Shown here: one piece after another, positions 45,346 to 57,294 of the stretch
Position numbering within the stretch: the first letter of the stretch is position 1
Layout of the letters: each line of letters opens with the position of its first letter
Assembly: GCF_020497125.1 (NCBI RefSeq)
Contig: NC_059087.1
Span: forward strand, 13,425,925 to 13,489,924
Source: Mauremys mutica
Lineage: Eukaryota > Chordata > Testudines > Geoemydidae
Reading direction: 5' to 3'
DNA length: 64,000 nt
The notes under the pieces: generated by a model
The model's input: the letters and a program-made list of their open reading frames with translations, nothing else
The model's database searches: none
What the model was told of the DNA's origin: nothing
Made by a program: the position numbers and the translations under genes

Positions 45346-45749
45346 AGAAATGTCAATCTGTTTTTCTGAGTGTGGTGCCCGCTGAGAAGTCTTTGCACAA
45401 CTCACGCTCTACAGGAGCCTCTGTCATGGATCTCCTGATCTCCTTGCATATTAAAGGTGTTCTTGGGTGGTTTGTTCATGGCTTCTATGGAATCCTCTGG
45501 CTGCCTTAAGTTGGTTGGTTTGTTCTCCTTCAGTCCCTCGTTGCAGACACACACTCGGCTTTCTAGCTGAGGAGGTCTGGAGGGGGGCTTATTTCGGAGG
45601 CAGAGTTCCACAGTTGGAGAGAGAACTGGTTGGGTGACTCCCTTCTGCAGCAATCCCCACCTGGGGCTTGGAGCTGGGCCCGGCAGTCAGAAACCGCTCT
45701 GGCACGGAGTAGCAGAGAGCGCCGTGTCTTGCCACCAGACCACCCTGCT

Positions 45750-45905
45750 CTTTGGCTATGTCTGCGCTACAGACTTCTGCTGTCATCGCTATGTTGGCCA
45801 GGGGAGAGGGAGAGGGAGTGATGCCTGATCGACATAGCTGTGTCAGCAGAAGCCCTTAATGTAGACTGCAAAACCGCACTTTTACCAGCATCGCTTGTTT
45901 TGCCC
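45750..45905. mobile_element. MITE of the 'tatgtct' family
   Basis: TTGGCTATGTCTGCGCTACA begins the element. The interior pairs CTTCTGCTGTCATCGCTATG with the complement of GACATAGCTGTGTCAGCAGA, an inverted repeat of about 20 bp. The right part (AATGTAGACTGCAAAACC) resembles the terminal motif in the opposite direction. Ends approximate. Confidence 0.55.
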
Positions 45906-45925
45906 ATGGAGGGTGGTTTTACTCA

Positions 45926-46140
45926 TAGACTTTAAGGTCAGAAGGGACCATCATGATCATCTAGTTTGACCTCCAGCACATTGCAGGCCACAGAACCTCA
46001 CCCACACACTCTTGTAATAGACCCCTAACCTCTAGCTGAGTCACGGAAGTCCTCAAATCACAATTTAAAGACGTCAAGTTACAGAGAATGCACCATTTAC
46101 TCTAGTTTAAACCTTCAAGTGACCGGTGCTGCCCCAGGAC
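45926..46140 (-). repeat. CR1-related 3' fragment
   Basis: TCATAGACTTTAAGGTCAGA, AGGGACCATCATGATCATCT and AGTTTGACCTCCAGCACATT form the tail end of a CR1 subfamily common in turtles and crocodilians. It continues through CACAGAACCTCACCCACACA and ends in worn sequence near 46140. The 3' tail faces the left, so the strand is minus. Confidence 0.7.
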
Positions 46141-46847
46141 AAAGTGCAACTTAGCCATTATAGCTGTGTCCAGACTGGGAGAACTTTGCTGCTGATGTAT
46201 CAGTATTTCTGTAGTGGTGCTGCACCCCTAATGCGGACATGGCCGTAATCTTTCCCCCTCTCCCCCTGCCCACCAGCACAACCTGCCTATCACCTCCTCC
46301 CTTTAATAGCTAGAATGGTGTTTTACCTCTGGTATTCTGTGCTCCACACAGGATTGTCTGCTACCAAAACTTCTCAGTGGACTGGTGGGATTGGCAGCTT
46401 CCCCTGATTATTCCCTTTCACTCCCCTGCCCCCGCTTCTCTAGAACTTGTCTCTTGCTGGCCCGGACAGATGCCTTTGTCCAGGCTTTAGAAGCTGTGTG
46501 CTTAATTTCTGTGGTGACTTGGCAGCTGTAGGGCCCAGACTGGACAGCTAGGGTGAGGGGAAAAGAAAAGAGGGGAATCGCAATGGCTGCAGCAGCTGGT
46601 GGGGGAAGTGAAATAGTTCAAAGGCTCTCTGGAGCGTTATCAGGGCTTTCTCAACAATCTTGCTTCAGCAACTGGCTGTCCCTTCTCAAACACCTTTCAT
46701 GGTGCTGCTATCTCAGCTCCATGGCTAAATGTCCTGTGTAAACAGAAGAACAGAGAAGGATAAAGCTCTGGGAGGTATGGAGCAGGGTTTGCCACCTTAC
46801 TGGCACTGAATATTGATTATAAATATAGCTCGTAAGTTTCTTATGAT
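46141..46847. other. Non-coding stretch with a possible MITE relic
   Basis: At about 46158-46250, GCTGTGTCCAGACTGGGAGA and a GCGGACATGGCCGTAA end suggest a worn 'tgtccagac' MITE, but the pairing is weak. Otherwise nothing is seen. Confidence 0.4.
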
Positions 46848-47480
46848 TAAGGCTACGTTTTAGTCACAGGTATTTTTAGTAAAAGTCATGGACGGGTCAC
46901 GGGCAGTAAACAAAAATTCATAGCCCGTGACCCGTCCATGACTTTTACTAAAAATACCTGTGACTAAAACTTGGGCTGGGGGCTGCGGGTGCTCTGGGGA
47001 GATGGTCTGGGGATGCGGTGGGTGCTGGGGGGGGGTGGCCCAGGACCCCCGCTGGTGCTGGTTGGGGGGTGGGGTTTGGCAGGGTTGGCAAGCTCCCTAC
47101 CCGGCTCCTACCAGCATGTCCCTGCAGCTCCTTGGGGGAGAGGCGGCCAGAGTGGCTCCGCGCGCTGCTCCCTCCACAAGCACCAGCTTTGCAGATCGCA
47201 TTGGCCAGGAACTGCAGCTGTGGGGGGCAGCGCCTATGGGTACGGGCAGTGCGCGGAGCCCCCTGGCCCCTCTGTTTAGGAGCTCCAGGGACATGTCAGT
47301 GGGAGCCAGGGAGCTTCCCCCTCAAGCGCTGCCCTGCATCCCAACTCCCCGCCCTAGCCCTGAGCCCCCTCCCACACACCCAGACTGCTGCTGCTGCTGG
47401 CCCAGGGGCTGCCTGGCTTGGGCTGCAGAAGTCACAGAGGTCACGGAATCCGTGACTTCCATGACAGACATGCAGCTTTA
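46848..47480. mobile_element. Fold-back DNA element with a perfect 48-bp hairpin
   Basis: The left terminus TAAGGCTACGTTTTAGTCAC (from 46848) and the complement of the right terminus (TAAAGCTGCATGTCTGTC, ending about 47480) are imperfect inverted ends. Just inside the left end is an exact inverted repeat (46857-46904 and 46923-46970). The interior is GC-rich with G-run repeats, then a second CACGGAATCCGTG palindrome near 47444-47456. It resembles a reptile DNA transposon of the 'gtcacgg' type. No transposase. Target duplication not clear. Confidence 0.7.
46857..46970. repeat. Perfect 48-bp inverted repeat, 18-bp loop
   Basis: Every one of the 48 bases at 46857-46904 (starting GTTTTAGTCACAGG) is matched by the complement at 46923-46970 (ending CCTGTGACTAAAAC). 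The loop 46905-46922 is A-rich. Confidence 0.97.
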
Positions 47481-48909
47481 CTTGCGATATATGTAACCCC
47501 TTTGAAGACAGTGTTCCTGAAATACCACAGTGAGCATGTAGGGGATTTACACAACATGACAGCAGCAATGGTGGCAAAAGTTCATGTCTCCATTTCCCAG
47601 ATTACCTGGGTCCAGGGTGAAGAGAGACCCGGCTAGCAACACTACTAGCAACAACCATTCATAAGCCAGAGCTCAGAGAGAAAGGGTTTGGCTTTACTTT
47701 TGGGTTGGCTGCGTTTAGGGTGTAGCAGAGAGAAAAGCATGGCAGCCAGGGAGGACTCTTCTCCCCTCCACGTTCCTACTCAAGAGAAGACTTTTAACTC
47801 CTTTTGGGATGTCTGGCACATTGAACGGTGTCATCACAGCAGAGACCAGAACCAGTCATGTCCAACTGCGAAGCAAAATGGGGGGGTGTGCAGGATCCTC
47901 TGGCTTCCCCAGGACCCCGCCTGGGCGGACTCGCTGTGAGAAGCGCACGGAGGGGCATATGCTGAATGCTCCAAGAAGAAACCCAGGAAGGTGAAGCCGT
48001 GTAAGCTTCTTGCCCTGAAGATAGTCTGCTCCAAGGGAGAGGAGGCTCCCCAAAGTCCTACCTGGCTTTGTGGGGAGCAGTTCCAGAGCATCGCCCAGGG
48101 TCTCCGTGACAGAGTCACAGTCAGACTACCAAGAGCCAGCCTAACTGCACATTGGGATCCTGACCAGAGAGACACAAGAATGATCTGACCATCCTTGGTA
48201 CGGATGCTTTGTAAGAAAAACCCCTGTTTAGTTTTTTAAGCCAGCACTGACTTCAGCTCTGCCCCACCCATCAACAACTGAGCCTAAACTCACTATTTGC
48301 CTAGGCAGATGCTAGAAGGGACACAGTGTTGTTTGAACTGGCGGTACTTTTGGGAGGCGTGGAGATTATGTACTATCTACCATTTTACGACCCTGGGAAT
48401 TGCAGTAGATATTTTCTTTTTGTGTGCTCTGACTGACATTTGTCTGGATGTTAAATATTTTCCCAAGGGACAAACCCTCTGTGTTCTGTGCACTAGGAGG
48501 GGTTTCCTTGGGTGGAGACACCAGGCGCCTTTATAGGTGAACCCAGGACCCATAACTGTGAGGAGAAAAGGGAAAAGGCTGTAGCCATGTTTCAGGGCAG
48601 GGATTACATATTTTTAAATGCCAGCTTCTGGGTCCTTCCTGTTCACTAGGTAACTGTATAAATACTCCCTGAGTCTAAGGAGTGTATTGACCCAGGGTAC
48701 TTTTATTATTGCATCAGTATTATACTAAAAAGCGCTCTCCTTCCTGTGAGCACTGCCTCCTAGGTGCCCCGGTTTGACTAGTAACTATTCCACACTCCTT
48801 GTCTGCATGCCCAGCACAAAGATGGCAACCTTCGATTCTAAGCCACGCTGTCCTTGATTGCAGTAGTAGACAATTCTTTGCATAGTGTTTCTTGTCACCT
48901 CCTCTTTGC
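47481..48909. other. Unassigned non-coding stretch
   Basis: No supported gene or repeat edge. Confidence 0.4.
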
Positions 48910-49065
48910 TTCTTGAGGGCAGCAGTATGGTCCAGGGGATAGGTGATGAGAGTGGGAGTCAAGAGACCTGGCTTCTATTCCTGGCTCTGCGGTGAGACCT
49001 TAGGCTCGTTCCTTCATCTCTGTGCCTCAGTTCCTCCATTTCAAAGTTGGGTATGAGCATGTTTC
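48910..49065 (+). repeat. MIR-type SINE
   Basis: GGCAGCAGTATGGTCCAGGG (head), GGGAGTCAAGAGACCTGGCT, TCTATTCCTGGCTCTGCGGT, then CTCTGTGCCTCAGTTCCTCC. Full MIR order from head to core. Confidence 0.8.
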
Positions 49066-49230
49066 TTTCCCAGCCTGCTCCTTTTCCCTTCTTCCATCAC
49101 CGGTCTCTTTCTCCCTCCTCCAAGGAACCCATATTCAGTGCAGGGTTTGGTAGCTGTGCAGTAATTAGGGCATTTTGTGATGTCTGATAAGGCCTATATT
49201 TAACAGGCTACAATATACTTCATTTACTTA

Positions 49231-50160
49231 TCATAGAATCATAGAATCTCAGGGTTGGAAGGGACCTCAGGAGGTCATCTAGTCCAACCCCCTGCTCAAA
49301 GCAGGACCAAACCCAACTAAATCATCCCAGCCAGGGCTTTGTCAAGCCTGACCTTAAAAACCTCTAAGGAAGGAGATTCCACTACCTCCCTAGGTAACCC
49401 ATTCCAGTGCTTCACCACCCTACTAGTGAAAAAGTTTTTCCTAATATCCAACCTAAACCTCCCCCTCTGCAACTTGAGACCATTACTCCTTGTTCTGTCA
49501 TCTTCTACCACTGAGAACAGTCTAGATCCATCCTCTTTGGAACCCCCTTTCAGGTAGTTGAAAGCAGCTATCAAATCCCCCCTCATTCTTCTCTTCTGCA
49601 GACTAAACAATCCCAGTTCCCTCAGCCTCTCCTCATAAGTCATGTGCTCCAGCCCCCTAATCATTTTTGTTGCCCTCCGCTGGACTCTCTCCAATTTATC
49701 CACATCCTTCTTGTAGTGTGGGGCCCAAAACTGGACACAGTACTCCAAATGAGGCCTCACCAGTGCTGAGTAGAGGGGGATGATCACATCCCTTGATCTG
49801 CTGGAAATGCCCCTACTTATACAACCCAAAATGCCATTAGCCTTCTTGGCAACAAGGGCACACTGTTGACTCATATTCAGCTTTTCGTCCACCGTAACCC
49901 CTAGATCCTTTTCTGCAGAACTGCTACCCAGCCATTCGGTCCCTAGTCTGTAGCAGTGCATGGGATTCTTCCGTCCTAAGTGCAGGACTCTGCACTTGTC
50001 CTTGTTGAACCTCATCATATTTCTTTTGGCCCAATCCTCTAATTTGTCTAGGTCCCTCTGTATCCTATCCCTACCCTCCAGCGTATCAACCACTCCTCCC
50101 AGTTTAGTGTCATCTGCAAACTTGCTAAGGGTGCAGTCCACACCATCCTCCAGATCCTTA
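49231..50160 (-). mobile_element. Young 5'-truncated CR1 LINE
   Basis: Begins (as 3' end) with the CR1 octamer-like tail repeat ATCATAGAATCATAGAATCT at 49231, then the 3' UTR and an intact C-terminal RT frame, and stops abruptly at about 50160. It is the best preserved CR1 in the window. No target duplication is obvious, as usual for CR1. Confidence 0.95.
49317..50159 (-). CDS. CR1 ORF2 C-terminal reverse transcriptase fragment
   Basis: An uninterrupted frame of about 280 residues, opening inside the RT without a native start. It carries the RT box FADDTKLGG (both catalytic aspartates) near its beginning, then the CR1 signatures [68 protein letters not shown] and [18 protein letters not shown]. 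It ends [14 protein letters not shown] just before the 3' UTR. The upstream endonuclease and the first RT motifs are lost by 5' truncation, so it cannot be active. No stops or frameshifts are seen, which marks recent insertion. Confidence 0.9.
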   Translation of the reverse strand, partial: KDLEDGVDCTLSKFADDTKLGGVVDTLEGRDRIQRDLDKLEDWAKRNMMRFNKDKCRVLHLGRKNPMHCYRLGTEWLGSSSAEKDLGVTVDEKLNMSQQCALVAKKANGILGCISRGISSRSRDVIIPLYSALVRPHLEYCVQFWAPHYKKDVDKLERVQRRATKMIRGLEHMTYEERLRELGLFSLQKRRMRGDLIAAFNYLKGGSKEDGSRLFSVVEDDRTRSNGLKLQRGRFRLDIRKNFFTSRVVKHWNGLPREVVESPSLEVFKVRLDKALAGMI

Positions 50161-51540
50161 CATTATACGCTCCCCATCTTATTATGACAAATGATAAATA
50201 GCAACATTGGTGCCACAGCTTTGAATTCCTTCATTTTCATGCATGTAAATTCTCCACCTAAACAGGCTGTTTGTATTCCCTCATATCAAAGGTTTGTAAC
50301 ACACACAGAGTATGCATCACTGTATCAATTAAATGTATCCTCTGTTCCCTGCCACAAATGGAACAAAGCAGAGGTCAGTGATAAGACGATGTTTGCAGGT
50401 CTCTACGAGTACATTGTTTTTAACATACAGAAATAGCTGTGTTGGAAGAATCAAAAGGCACAGAAAGAACAACTGATGAGATGAGGGATTGGGGAGTGCA
50501 CGAAACATTCGTCTTTCATTAAGACTTATATTGAGTCTGTTATATAAAATAACTAGAAATATCCCTTCCCCACCATGCTGTCTGTCTCCTCTGAATTGTG
50601 TGAACTGCTGCAGAGTCTCTGAGGTGGAGATGTCCCCAGCAGCGTATCTCCCCATGTATTATGGTATGGTGCTGCCGTTTTCCTTTCAACTTAGAGCTTG
50701 TTATGCATCTAGATTTTCATATCCGAGAGATGCAGGGAAATTGCTATATGCTCATCATAATAATGGCCTGTGTTGTGTAGCAGCTACTATCCCAAAGGAG
50801 CCCAGTGCAGTTTACAAGCATTACGGCACCATTTTCACCCACCACTGGAATGCAACTCCTTCCAGGGTGGAGTTGGGCAGCTGTTCCTAGTACACAGTAG
50901 GAGTTTAGGACCGGGAGTGACCAAATGCTGGAGGAGTTGAAGGTGGACAGGTGGAATAGCATGTCCCACACTGGAATTGGGCCAGGAAAGCAGGGCTATT
51001 GCTTACCCTCTTGCCAGGAGTGACATGGGGCCTTTATAAATGGAGAATTAAAGACTCCACCCTAGGACATGCCTGACAAACAGCCCCACCAATAGCACGG
51101 TGACCCCTGGCACCAGGCTGAGATATCAATTCAACGCTGCCTTAGAAGCAAGAGCGTCGCTTCTGAGTTGCCAGCACCACTCCCGGAAATAGTTTCATGA
51201 TCAATCAAACTAACTGTTTTAAAATAGCGACTTTTAACGTTCAGCTGCATTTGATGGAGAAAATTGCTTTGCTCTTTGGAAGAAGAGCTTTCCATTAAAC
51301 CAACACTCACTCAATCAAGCTAGATGATGGCGTCTCGCTGTTTCGAGGGTTGCAGTGGTCTTTGCTCAGTTATACATCCCCATGGCCCTTTTCGTCTCTC
51401 CACCAAAGCTACTCTTGCAAGAGAGTCATGTGCAGAGGCAAAGGTGCAGATGCTTTTATGGCGCCTCCATTGATCTGTACCTGGTTTTGATGTCTTGACT
51501 GGAGGAGGAGGCTCAGAATAGACCAAAAGACCATGTTAAT
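50161..51540. other. Unassigned non-coding stretch
   Basis: No supported gene or repeat edge. Confidence 0.4.
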
Positions 51541-51680
51541 CATAGAATCGTAGAACTGGAAGGGACCTCAAGAGGTCATCTAGTCCAGTCCCCTGTGCTC
51601 AAGGCAGGACTAAGTATTATCTAGACCATCCAAGACAGGTGTCATCATGTAATATAACATCCCTGACAGGTGTTAATGTA
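51541..51680 (-). repeat. Short CR1 3' end
   Basis: ATCATAGAATCGTAGAACTG, GAAGGGACCTCAAGAGGTCA and CTAGTCCAGTCCCCTGTGCT are the CR1 3' UTR. Similarity fades after CATCCCTGACAGGTGTT near 51675. Only the last about 140 bp of the element are present. Confidence 0.9.
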
Positions 51681-52690
51681 AGTGCGCTTCTCTATTCTTT
51701 TGCTGCGGGTAACATTATGAAAGAAGAGGCCTCTTTAATGAGGAGGCAGGTGTGTGTCTGTAGCATCAAAGGTCTGCTCACCCTTCCTTAATGGAAGAAA
51801 GCGGCGCCATTGACAGAGTAAGGACTGTGGGGTTGTCTCCCAATTCTTTGTGCTGTTGACATGGATTCTGAACAGGGAGATGCTCATTGTTTGTTTCTAA
51901 GAGTTCTATTCCTGACTCTCGGGAGCAAGGCACCCATGAGCCTATGTATGACAGCTCTGTGTCACCTGAGCCCCTCCTGAGGATAGGTGGCCCAGTTGTT
52001 GAAGGTGGGGGGGGGAGATGGTGCCTGGAATGGGTGAAGAATTCATGAGCTCCCCACCAACCACGTGTCCCTCCGCAGGTTCTTGTACCTTTCCTCACAG
52101 GGCAGCATTGACCCCCACTGAGCAGCCCCGGGGGTTCTGAGAAAGAGCACCTGCGTGGGAGGCACTGGGATACTGCAGTGATAAGGAGCCATTTAGGAAT
52201 CTGGCTCTAGGACCAGGATGGGTTCTGGCTCAAGCCCAGCTCCAGCAGGAGACGGCTCTGCCAGTTATTTATTTCTGTTCGAAGAGCAGAATGGTATCTT
52301 CCTTCTCCTGTTGGAGCTGCTGCCTTTCCCTCCCACAATGCTTCGGATCCCTTCTGGTGAAATCACATTTTACTGCTGGATTATGGGTATGCTTAATTTT
52401 AATTCCTTGCCCCTGCTGTTCTGAGCCTGCTGCAGGGCAAAGGTCTCTCTCATTACGGCTCTTGGCCACCGTGCGGCTTAGACTCTGGCATGCAGCTGTG
52501 CTGCTCTCCCAGCTTTTTCAGGAACCTGCCAGAGCTCTGGGGACTGCCTCCCCATGGCTGTTCTCAGAAATAATTGTCAGGCTATTTACTGTTGACCTAC
52601 CAGTAATCTGTCCTTCCTAATGCAAGCGTATTCAATCGGTGCTCTGTAATCTGCACTGGTTGCCTATGGGCCCTGGGGGAACTTTTAGGT
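51681..52690. other. Unassigned non-coding stretch
   Basis: No supported gene or repeat edge. Confidence 0.4.
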
Positions 52691-52968
52691 ACTGTTTTCA
52701 GCGGCGGCTCCAGGCACCAGCGCTCCAAGCATGTGCCTGGGGTGGCAAGCCACGGGGGGCACCCTGCTGGTTGCTGTGAGGGCGGCAGTCAGGCTGCCTT
52801 CAGCGGCTTGTCTGTGGGAGGTCCGCCGGTCCTGCGGATTCGGCGGCAATTCGGCGGTGGGTACGCCGAATCCGTGAGACCGGGGACTTCCCACAGGCGC
52901 TCCACCAAAGGCAGCCTGCCTGCCATGCTTGGGGCAGCAAAAAAGCTAGAGCTGCCCCTGATTGTTTT
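52691..52968. mobile_element. 262-bp hAT MITE with near-exact 8-bp duplication
   Basis: The element 52699-52960 starts CAGCGGCGGCTCCAGGCACC and ends GCTAGAGCTGCCCCTG, inverted termini of about 14 bp with few mismatches. The flanks ACTGTTTT (52691-52698) and ATTGTTTT (52961-52968) match at 7 of 8. The interior is CpG-rich and contains near-palindromes around GCGGATTCGGCGG and CGCCGAATCCG. No coding capacity. Confidence 0.85.
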
Positions 52969-53809
52969 TGACTTATAAAGGCCTAAATGGTCCTGACCTG
53001 TCTACCTGAGAGACTAGCACTCTCCCCAAGCCGTATGACAGCAGCTGAAATCAGCAGAGACACTTGGGCTGGAGTCCCAGTGGTATAAATGAGAAGAGGA
53101 CTGTTGGCAGGGCCTTTTCTATGAGGGATTTGGAATTAATTCCCCATCTTGGTCTGAAGCAGCCTGAATCTGATGTCCTCCAGGGCATGCTGCAAAGCTA
53201 ATGTGAAAGAAGTGGGAGAAGGGGAACTGATATATATGGGGAATTGATTTGGATTTTTAAGTTGCCTGGCTCACTGCGGGTGGGTTATATTGCATGGTCA
53301 TTCTGCACTTGAGCTGTACTATTTGTGATGTATTCTGTGTTGAGAGCGCCTAGAAGGCATGGATGGATGCCCTTTTTGAAATGTTTGTATACATCCGTAA
53401 TAGCACCTGAGCTGCTGTCTCTTAAGAATCTGCCATGTTGCTCCATTCCCATGAGCACACGTTCTGCGTTTCCAACTTAACTTCTGGTTTTGGTGCATCA
53501 TGCCAAAGACAACCCACAGATCAAACCAACGCTAGGATAAACTGGCCTGTATGAGTCTGAGATGTGAGGCAGCAAGGTCTGGTTTCCAGAGTGGGAGATT
53601 TTTCTGCTGTGGAAAAAAACTAATGACGGTTTACCAGCCCACATACAAAATCTGTTTGTCGTCCCTTCACCGTGATGGTTGGTAATTGAGATTTTACTCA
53701 CCCAGCACAAAATCTGACTCATTGTGGGTGGGAGAGGTGAGGAGAATTTTCACAAGGCTATTTGTGTTCCATTCGTGACTTACCCACTGACTCACTGGAA
53801 ACCTGATCT
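52969..53809. other. Unassigned non-coding stretch
   Basis: No supported gene or repeat edge. Confidence 0.4.
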
Positions 53810-53950
53810 AATATGCATTGAAGTCCTTTGGAGTGGTTCCCTGTGTGGCCTTCAGGAAAGTCTCCTAACTGCTCTGCTTTGGTTTGCCCATCGTTACAAT
53901 GGGGATGAGACCGCTCCCAAATGTGTAATAAAGCACTTTCAGCTCCTCAG
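53810..53950 (+). repeat. MIR-type SINE fragment
   Basis: CTGTGTGGCCTTCAGGAAAG, TCTCCTAACTGCTCTGCTTT, GGTTTGCCCATCGTTACAAT and GGGGATGAGACCGCTCCC follow the MIR core order; the 3' part AATGTGTAATAAAGCACTTT resembles the tail. Confidence 0.65.
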
Positions 53951-55085
53951 ATGGAAGAATCCATGTAAGAGTTGAAGTATTCATGTTTTTCCAGTGCCTT
54001 TGCAGGGTCTGCCAGTGTGCAAAGATCTAGCACTTCAACCAGTGTGGGAGTAAATAGGATGTCAGAGCTGCTAACTCGATACAACACCAAATGGAGCATT
54101 CTCCTTTGGCTGACGCGGTAGCAGCCTGTGTTTTATGGAGCAGACGTCTGGGACTTCTCCCTGTGTGGTTAGCCGGTGGCGGTGGTGCCTGGCTTAGCAT
54201 TGTTGTGCACTGCATAAGAGCTTCCCTGTGAAAAGCTATTTTTCTTTTGCTAACACATAACCTAGGCCCTGAAATATTATGTAGAGGGGCCTCCTGGATG
54301 TACTTAAGATAGGCTCAGATTTGCTGTACATGTAAATGGGTGAAGCTCCATTGGGTTGCACCCATTTCCACCAGCAAAGAGCCTGGCTGTTAATTTTAGT
54401 AACTCTTGCTTGCTCTGCGTCTCCGGGGCTGTGCATTAGCTTTTCTAGGTGGTATTTCATTCTTAAGGCACAACGATCAGCTATGTGAGCTAAGACTGCG
54501 AACAACGATCTGCACAAGGGCTTTGATGTGGAAAACTGGAGAATATTCAAAATAGTGCAGGGAACGAACTACAAGATGAGGGGGCAGTTGGAAAGGGGAA
54601 GCCAGAGCATTTCCTAGTGGTTCACGTTTTTTATTTTGTTCGAGCGGCTCCATAAGTCGTGACGGGGGATAAAGCAGCAGCTGCTGAGATTCCTCTTAGC
54701 TCCTTGGTGCTGGCAGGAACGGCACTTCCCTGGACTGGCAAACAGGCATGTGCTGAGAAAAATCCGACTGCTGCCATCAAAGGTTCAGGGAGTGCTGCTA
54801 TGAATAAGTATTTTCAAGGCTCTGTCACTTATCTGTGCCTTCTAGTCAGGCAATAGATGATTCTTTTTGAGCTGTGGATTCCTTGAGGGGAGCCTAGGCA
54901 GAGAGAGAAGCTAATTGATATGAATCGTGCGTCTTGGGCTAAGCCATAGGGAAGTGAGCGCTGTCCAAGAGAGGCACAGAAGGTATTTGCTCACTGGCGC
55001 GCTGTTCAGTCCTCCTAGAGTACAGGCTGGATTTCCTCTTCTTCTGTCTTCTCCTTTATGTGCCCGGTTTGTGCCTTGTATGGGG
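53951..55085. other. Unassigned non-coding stretch
   Basis: No supported gene or repeat edge. Confidence 0.4.
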
Positions 55086-55345
55086 TGTGTCTACATGGAA
55101 GCTGGGAGCGCTCTTAACCCAGTGCACAAAAATAGCTGCATGGATTATGCAGTGAGAGCCACCTGCGTATGAACCAGAGGGGTGCGAGGGCTTGTATTCA
55201 GGCAGCTAGCACAAGCTGGCCCCGTACTGCAAAGTCCGTGCTGCTGTTTTTAGGGCACTAGCTCAAGCAGAGCTAACACACGTCTGTCTGCCGAGGCTGG
55301 CGGGTACGCTCCCAGCTGCAGTGTGTGCATACTCTCTGGGAAACT
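55086..55345. repeat. Probable worn MITE
   Basis: GTGTGTCTACATGGAAGCTG at the left and an interior with CAAGCTGGCCCCGTACTGCA, GTTTTTAGGGCACTAGCTCA and AGCTAACACACGTCTG recall a turtle MITE family that starts 'tgtctacatgg'. Right end not defined. Confidence 0.4.
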
Positions 55346-55625
55346 GCTTGCACTGCAGGGAACTTGCCCCTGGCCCTTTACTTACCCAGCTGAATTTCAG
55401 CTCTGTAATGACATGAGTCACAGCCGTGACGTATCGTTCCTTTCAAGCTTCAAGACCTGATTTCATCCACAGAGACACCTGGTCCGTGTCTGCAACGGCA
55501 GCATCCGATATAGGTGAAGTTGGCATCTCTTAGAATGGTATGTTCTCGATCAGATGTGTTGCAGCTCACCTTTAATTATTGCCATTTATTGTGACTTGAC
55601 ACATAAAGCTGCCTCAGGGTCATTT

Positions 55626-55629
<4 letters not shown>

Positions 55630-55671
<42 letters not shown>

Positions 55672-55672
55672 T

Positions 55673-55702
<30 letters not shown>
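55630..55702. repeat. (TC)n-(AC)n compound microsatellite
   Basis: About 28 bp of TC dinucleotides followed by two CA runs separated by CTCT. Likely polymorphic. The open frames through it are artefacts. Confidence 0.97.
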
Positions 55703-55706
<4 letters not shown>

Positions 55707-55935
55707 CTTTTGTCTTGCTTTTTGTGTTTATGTTCAAAATACAATGCCTTGGCCTCCCAGGTGTTGCTGGAAGACATGAAAGATGAGGCGATCGCGACAT
55801 TGCACTAGAGACTGAAGCTTTAGCTGCAACGTACTTCTCCCAGATTCCGGCTGTAAAGGGGATATTGAGTCAGACTCTCCGAAAGCTCTCGCTTCCTCTA
55901 GTTTAAAAACTTGTTTTAACTCTGCCAAGCAGTTC

Positions 55936-56335
55936 ATCGCTTAGAAGGCCAGAAGTGACCACTGTGATCAGCTAGTCTGACCTCCTGTATAACACAGCCC
56001 ATAGAACTTTCCTGAATGAATTCCTCTCTGAAATACAGAAGATCTTTCAGAAGAACATCCAATCTTGATTTATAAATTGCCACCACAACACAATACTCCA
56101 ATACTTAATTCCCCCCACTGCTAAAAATTTGCATGTTATTTCCAGTCTGAATTTGTCTAGCTTCGACTTCCATTGGATTGTGTTAGACCTTCCTCTGCTA
56201 GTTTGAAGAGCCCATGATCAAGTATTTGTTCCCCATGTAGGTATTTATAAACTGTGACCAAGTCACCCCTTCATCTGCTCTGTATTAAACTATACGGATT
56301 GAGCTCCTTGAGCCTGTCACTGTAAGGCATATAGA
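55936..56335 (-). mobile_element. CR1-related LINE 3' fragment, older subfamily
   Basis: Starts (as 3' end) AGAAGGCCAGAAGTGACCAC, TGTGATCAGCTAGTCTGACC. It continues through the complement of the C-terminal region (AACATCCAATCTTGATTTAT, ATTGCCACCACAACACAATA, CTTCGACTTCCATTGGATTG, TGTGACCAAGTCACCCCTTC) and ends near ACTGTAAGGCAT. All reading frames are broken. Confidence 0.8.
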
Positions 56336-57294
56336 GAAGGCACTACTTGTAAGCACTGTCCACACCTCTACAGCTGATGACTGGGAAAATACAACTCAAG
56401 TTTCAGCCTGTTGTGGGTCTTTGTCCCCCTCTAGTCCTCGGGGGCCCCTCAAAAAACAAACACACGCAGGGGCCTGAGATTCCTGCAATCTGTAGGATAC
56501 AAAAACAGGCAAGGGAGGGGAAAACAGCTTATGGGGAAATCCTTGAGGTTGTCACCATAAAGAAGTAAATCCTTTCCCCATTGTTAAGGGGTTACCAGAA
56601 TAGCACTAAACCGACGGTGGGCTCTTGCCAACAGGCCAGTCCTGATTCACTCTTTTCTCGGTGCATGGTTCATATCCACCCAGTCTGCCCTCTGCAAGCA
56701 CGCCTCACTTCTGCTTAGACCTTTAGTGGCTTTGCGCCAGCCGCAGGAAATGTTTTGTGCCTGCACATGCGACATTTCCAGTTCTGTGGCTCAAACAGAC
56801 TTCAGCTGTCAATCTAGCACCTTCCCCAGGCACTTACATGATTATTGTTTAAACTCCTTGCTTTGCCTTGGTTGTAATTTGTGTGTTCCGATTTCCACCG
56901 TTGCTTTCCTTGCTCGCATCAATCATTGCAGGACTGAATAGTCTACAAAATAGCCGCCTGTCTTCTTGTAGTTCCTGACCCACACGGAGCTGTGCGTGTG
57001 TGCTGTGCCAGGAAGGAGGGTGCATGGGCTTAGATTAATTCATGTGCTGGGCCTACAGGAAAGTGAACAGCCGGGAAAACTGGTTACAGCACCCCATTGC
57101 CCAGAGATTGCAAGGTGTTTAGCTCCTCCTGCAGCCTAGGGCGGGAGATATGTGGAGGATGGGGCTGGAAGGACAGAATGGCAGAAATCACTCTTAGCCT
57201 GAAAGAAAAGAGGAGATCCAGAATCTGCCCTGGAGCTGAAACGCAGCCTGCTGTACATCAGGGTCTGGTGTCATATTGCTGGTGTTAGAGACGA
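56336..57294. other. Unassigned non-coding stretch
   Basis: No supported gene or repeat edge. Confidence 0.4.

Noticed and set aside
55554..55808. Frames through the TC/AC microsatellite
   Set aside because: Translation gives only Ser-Leu and Thr-His runs of simple repeat.
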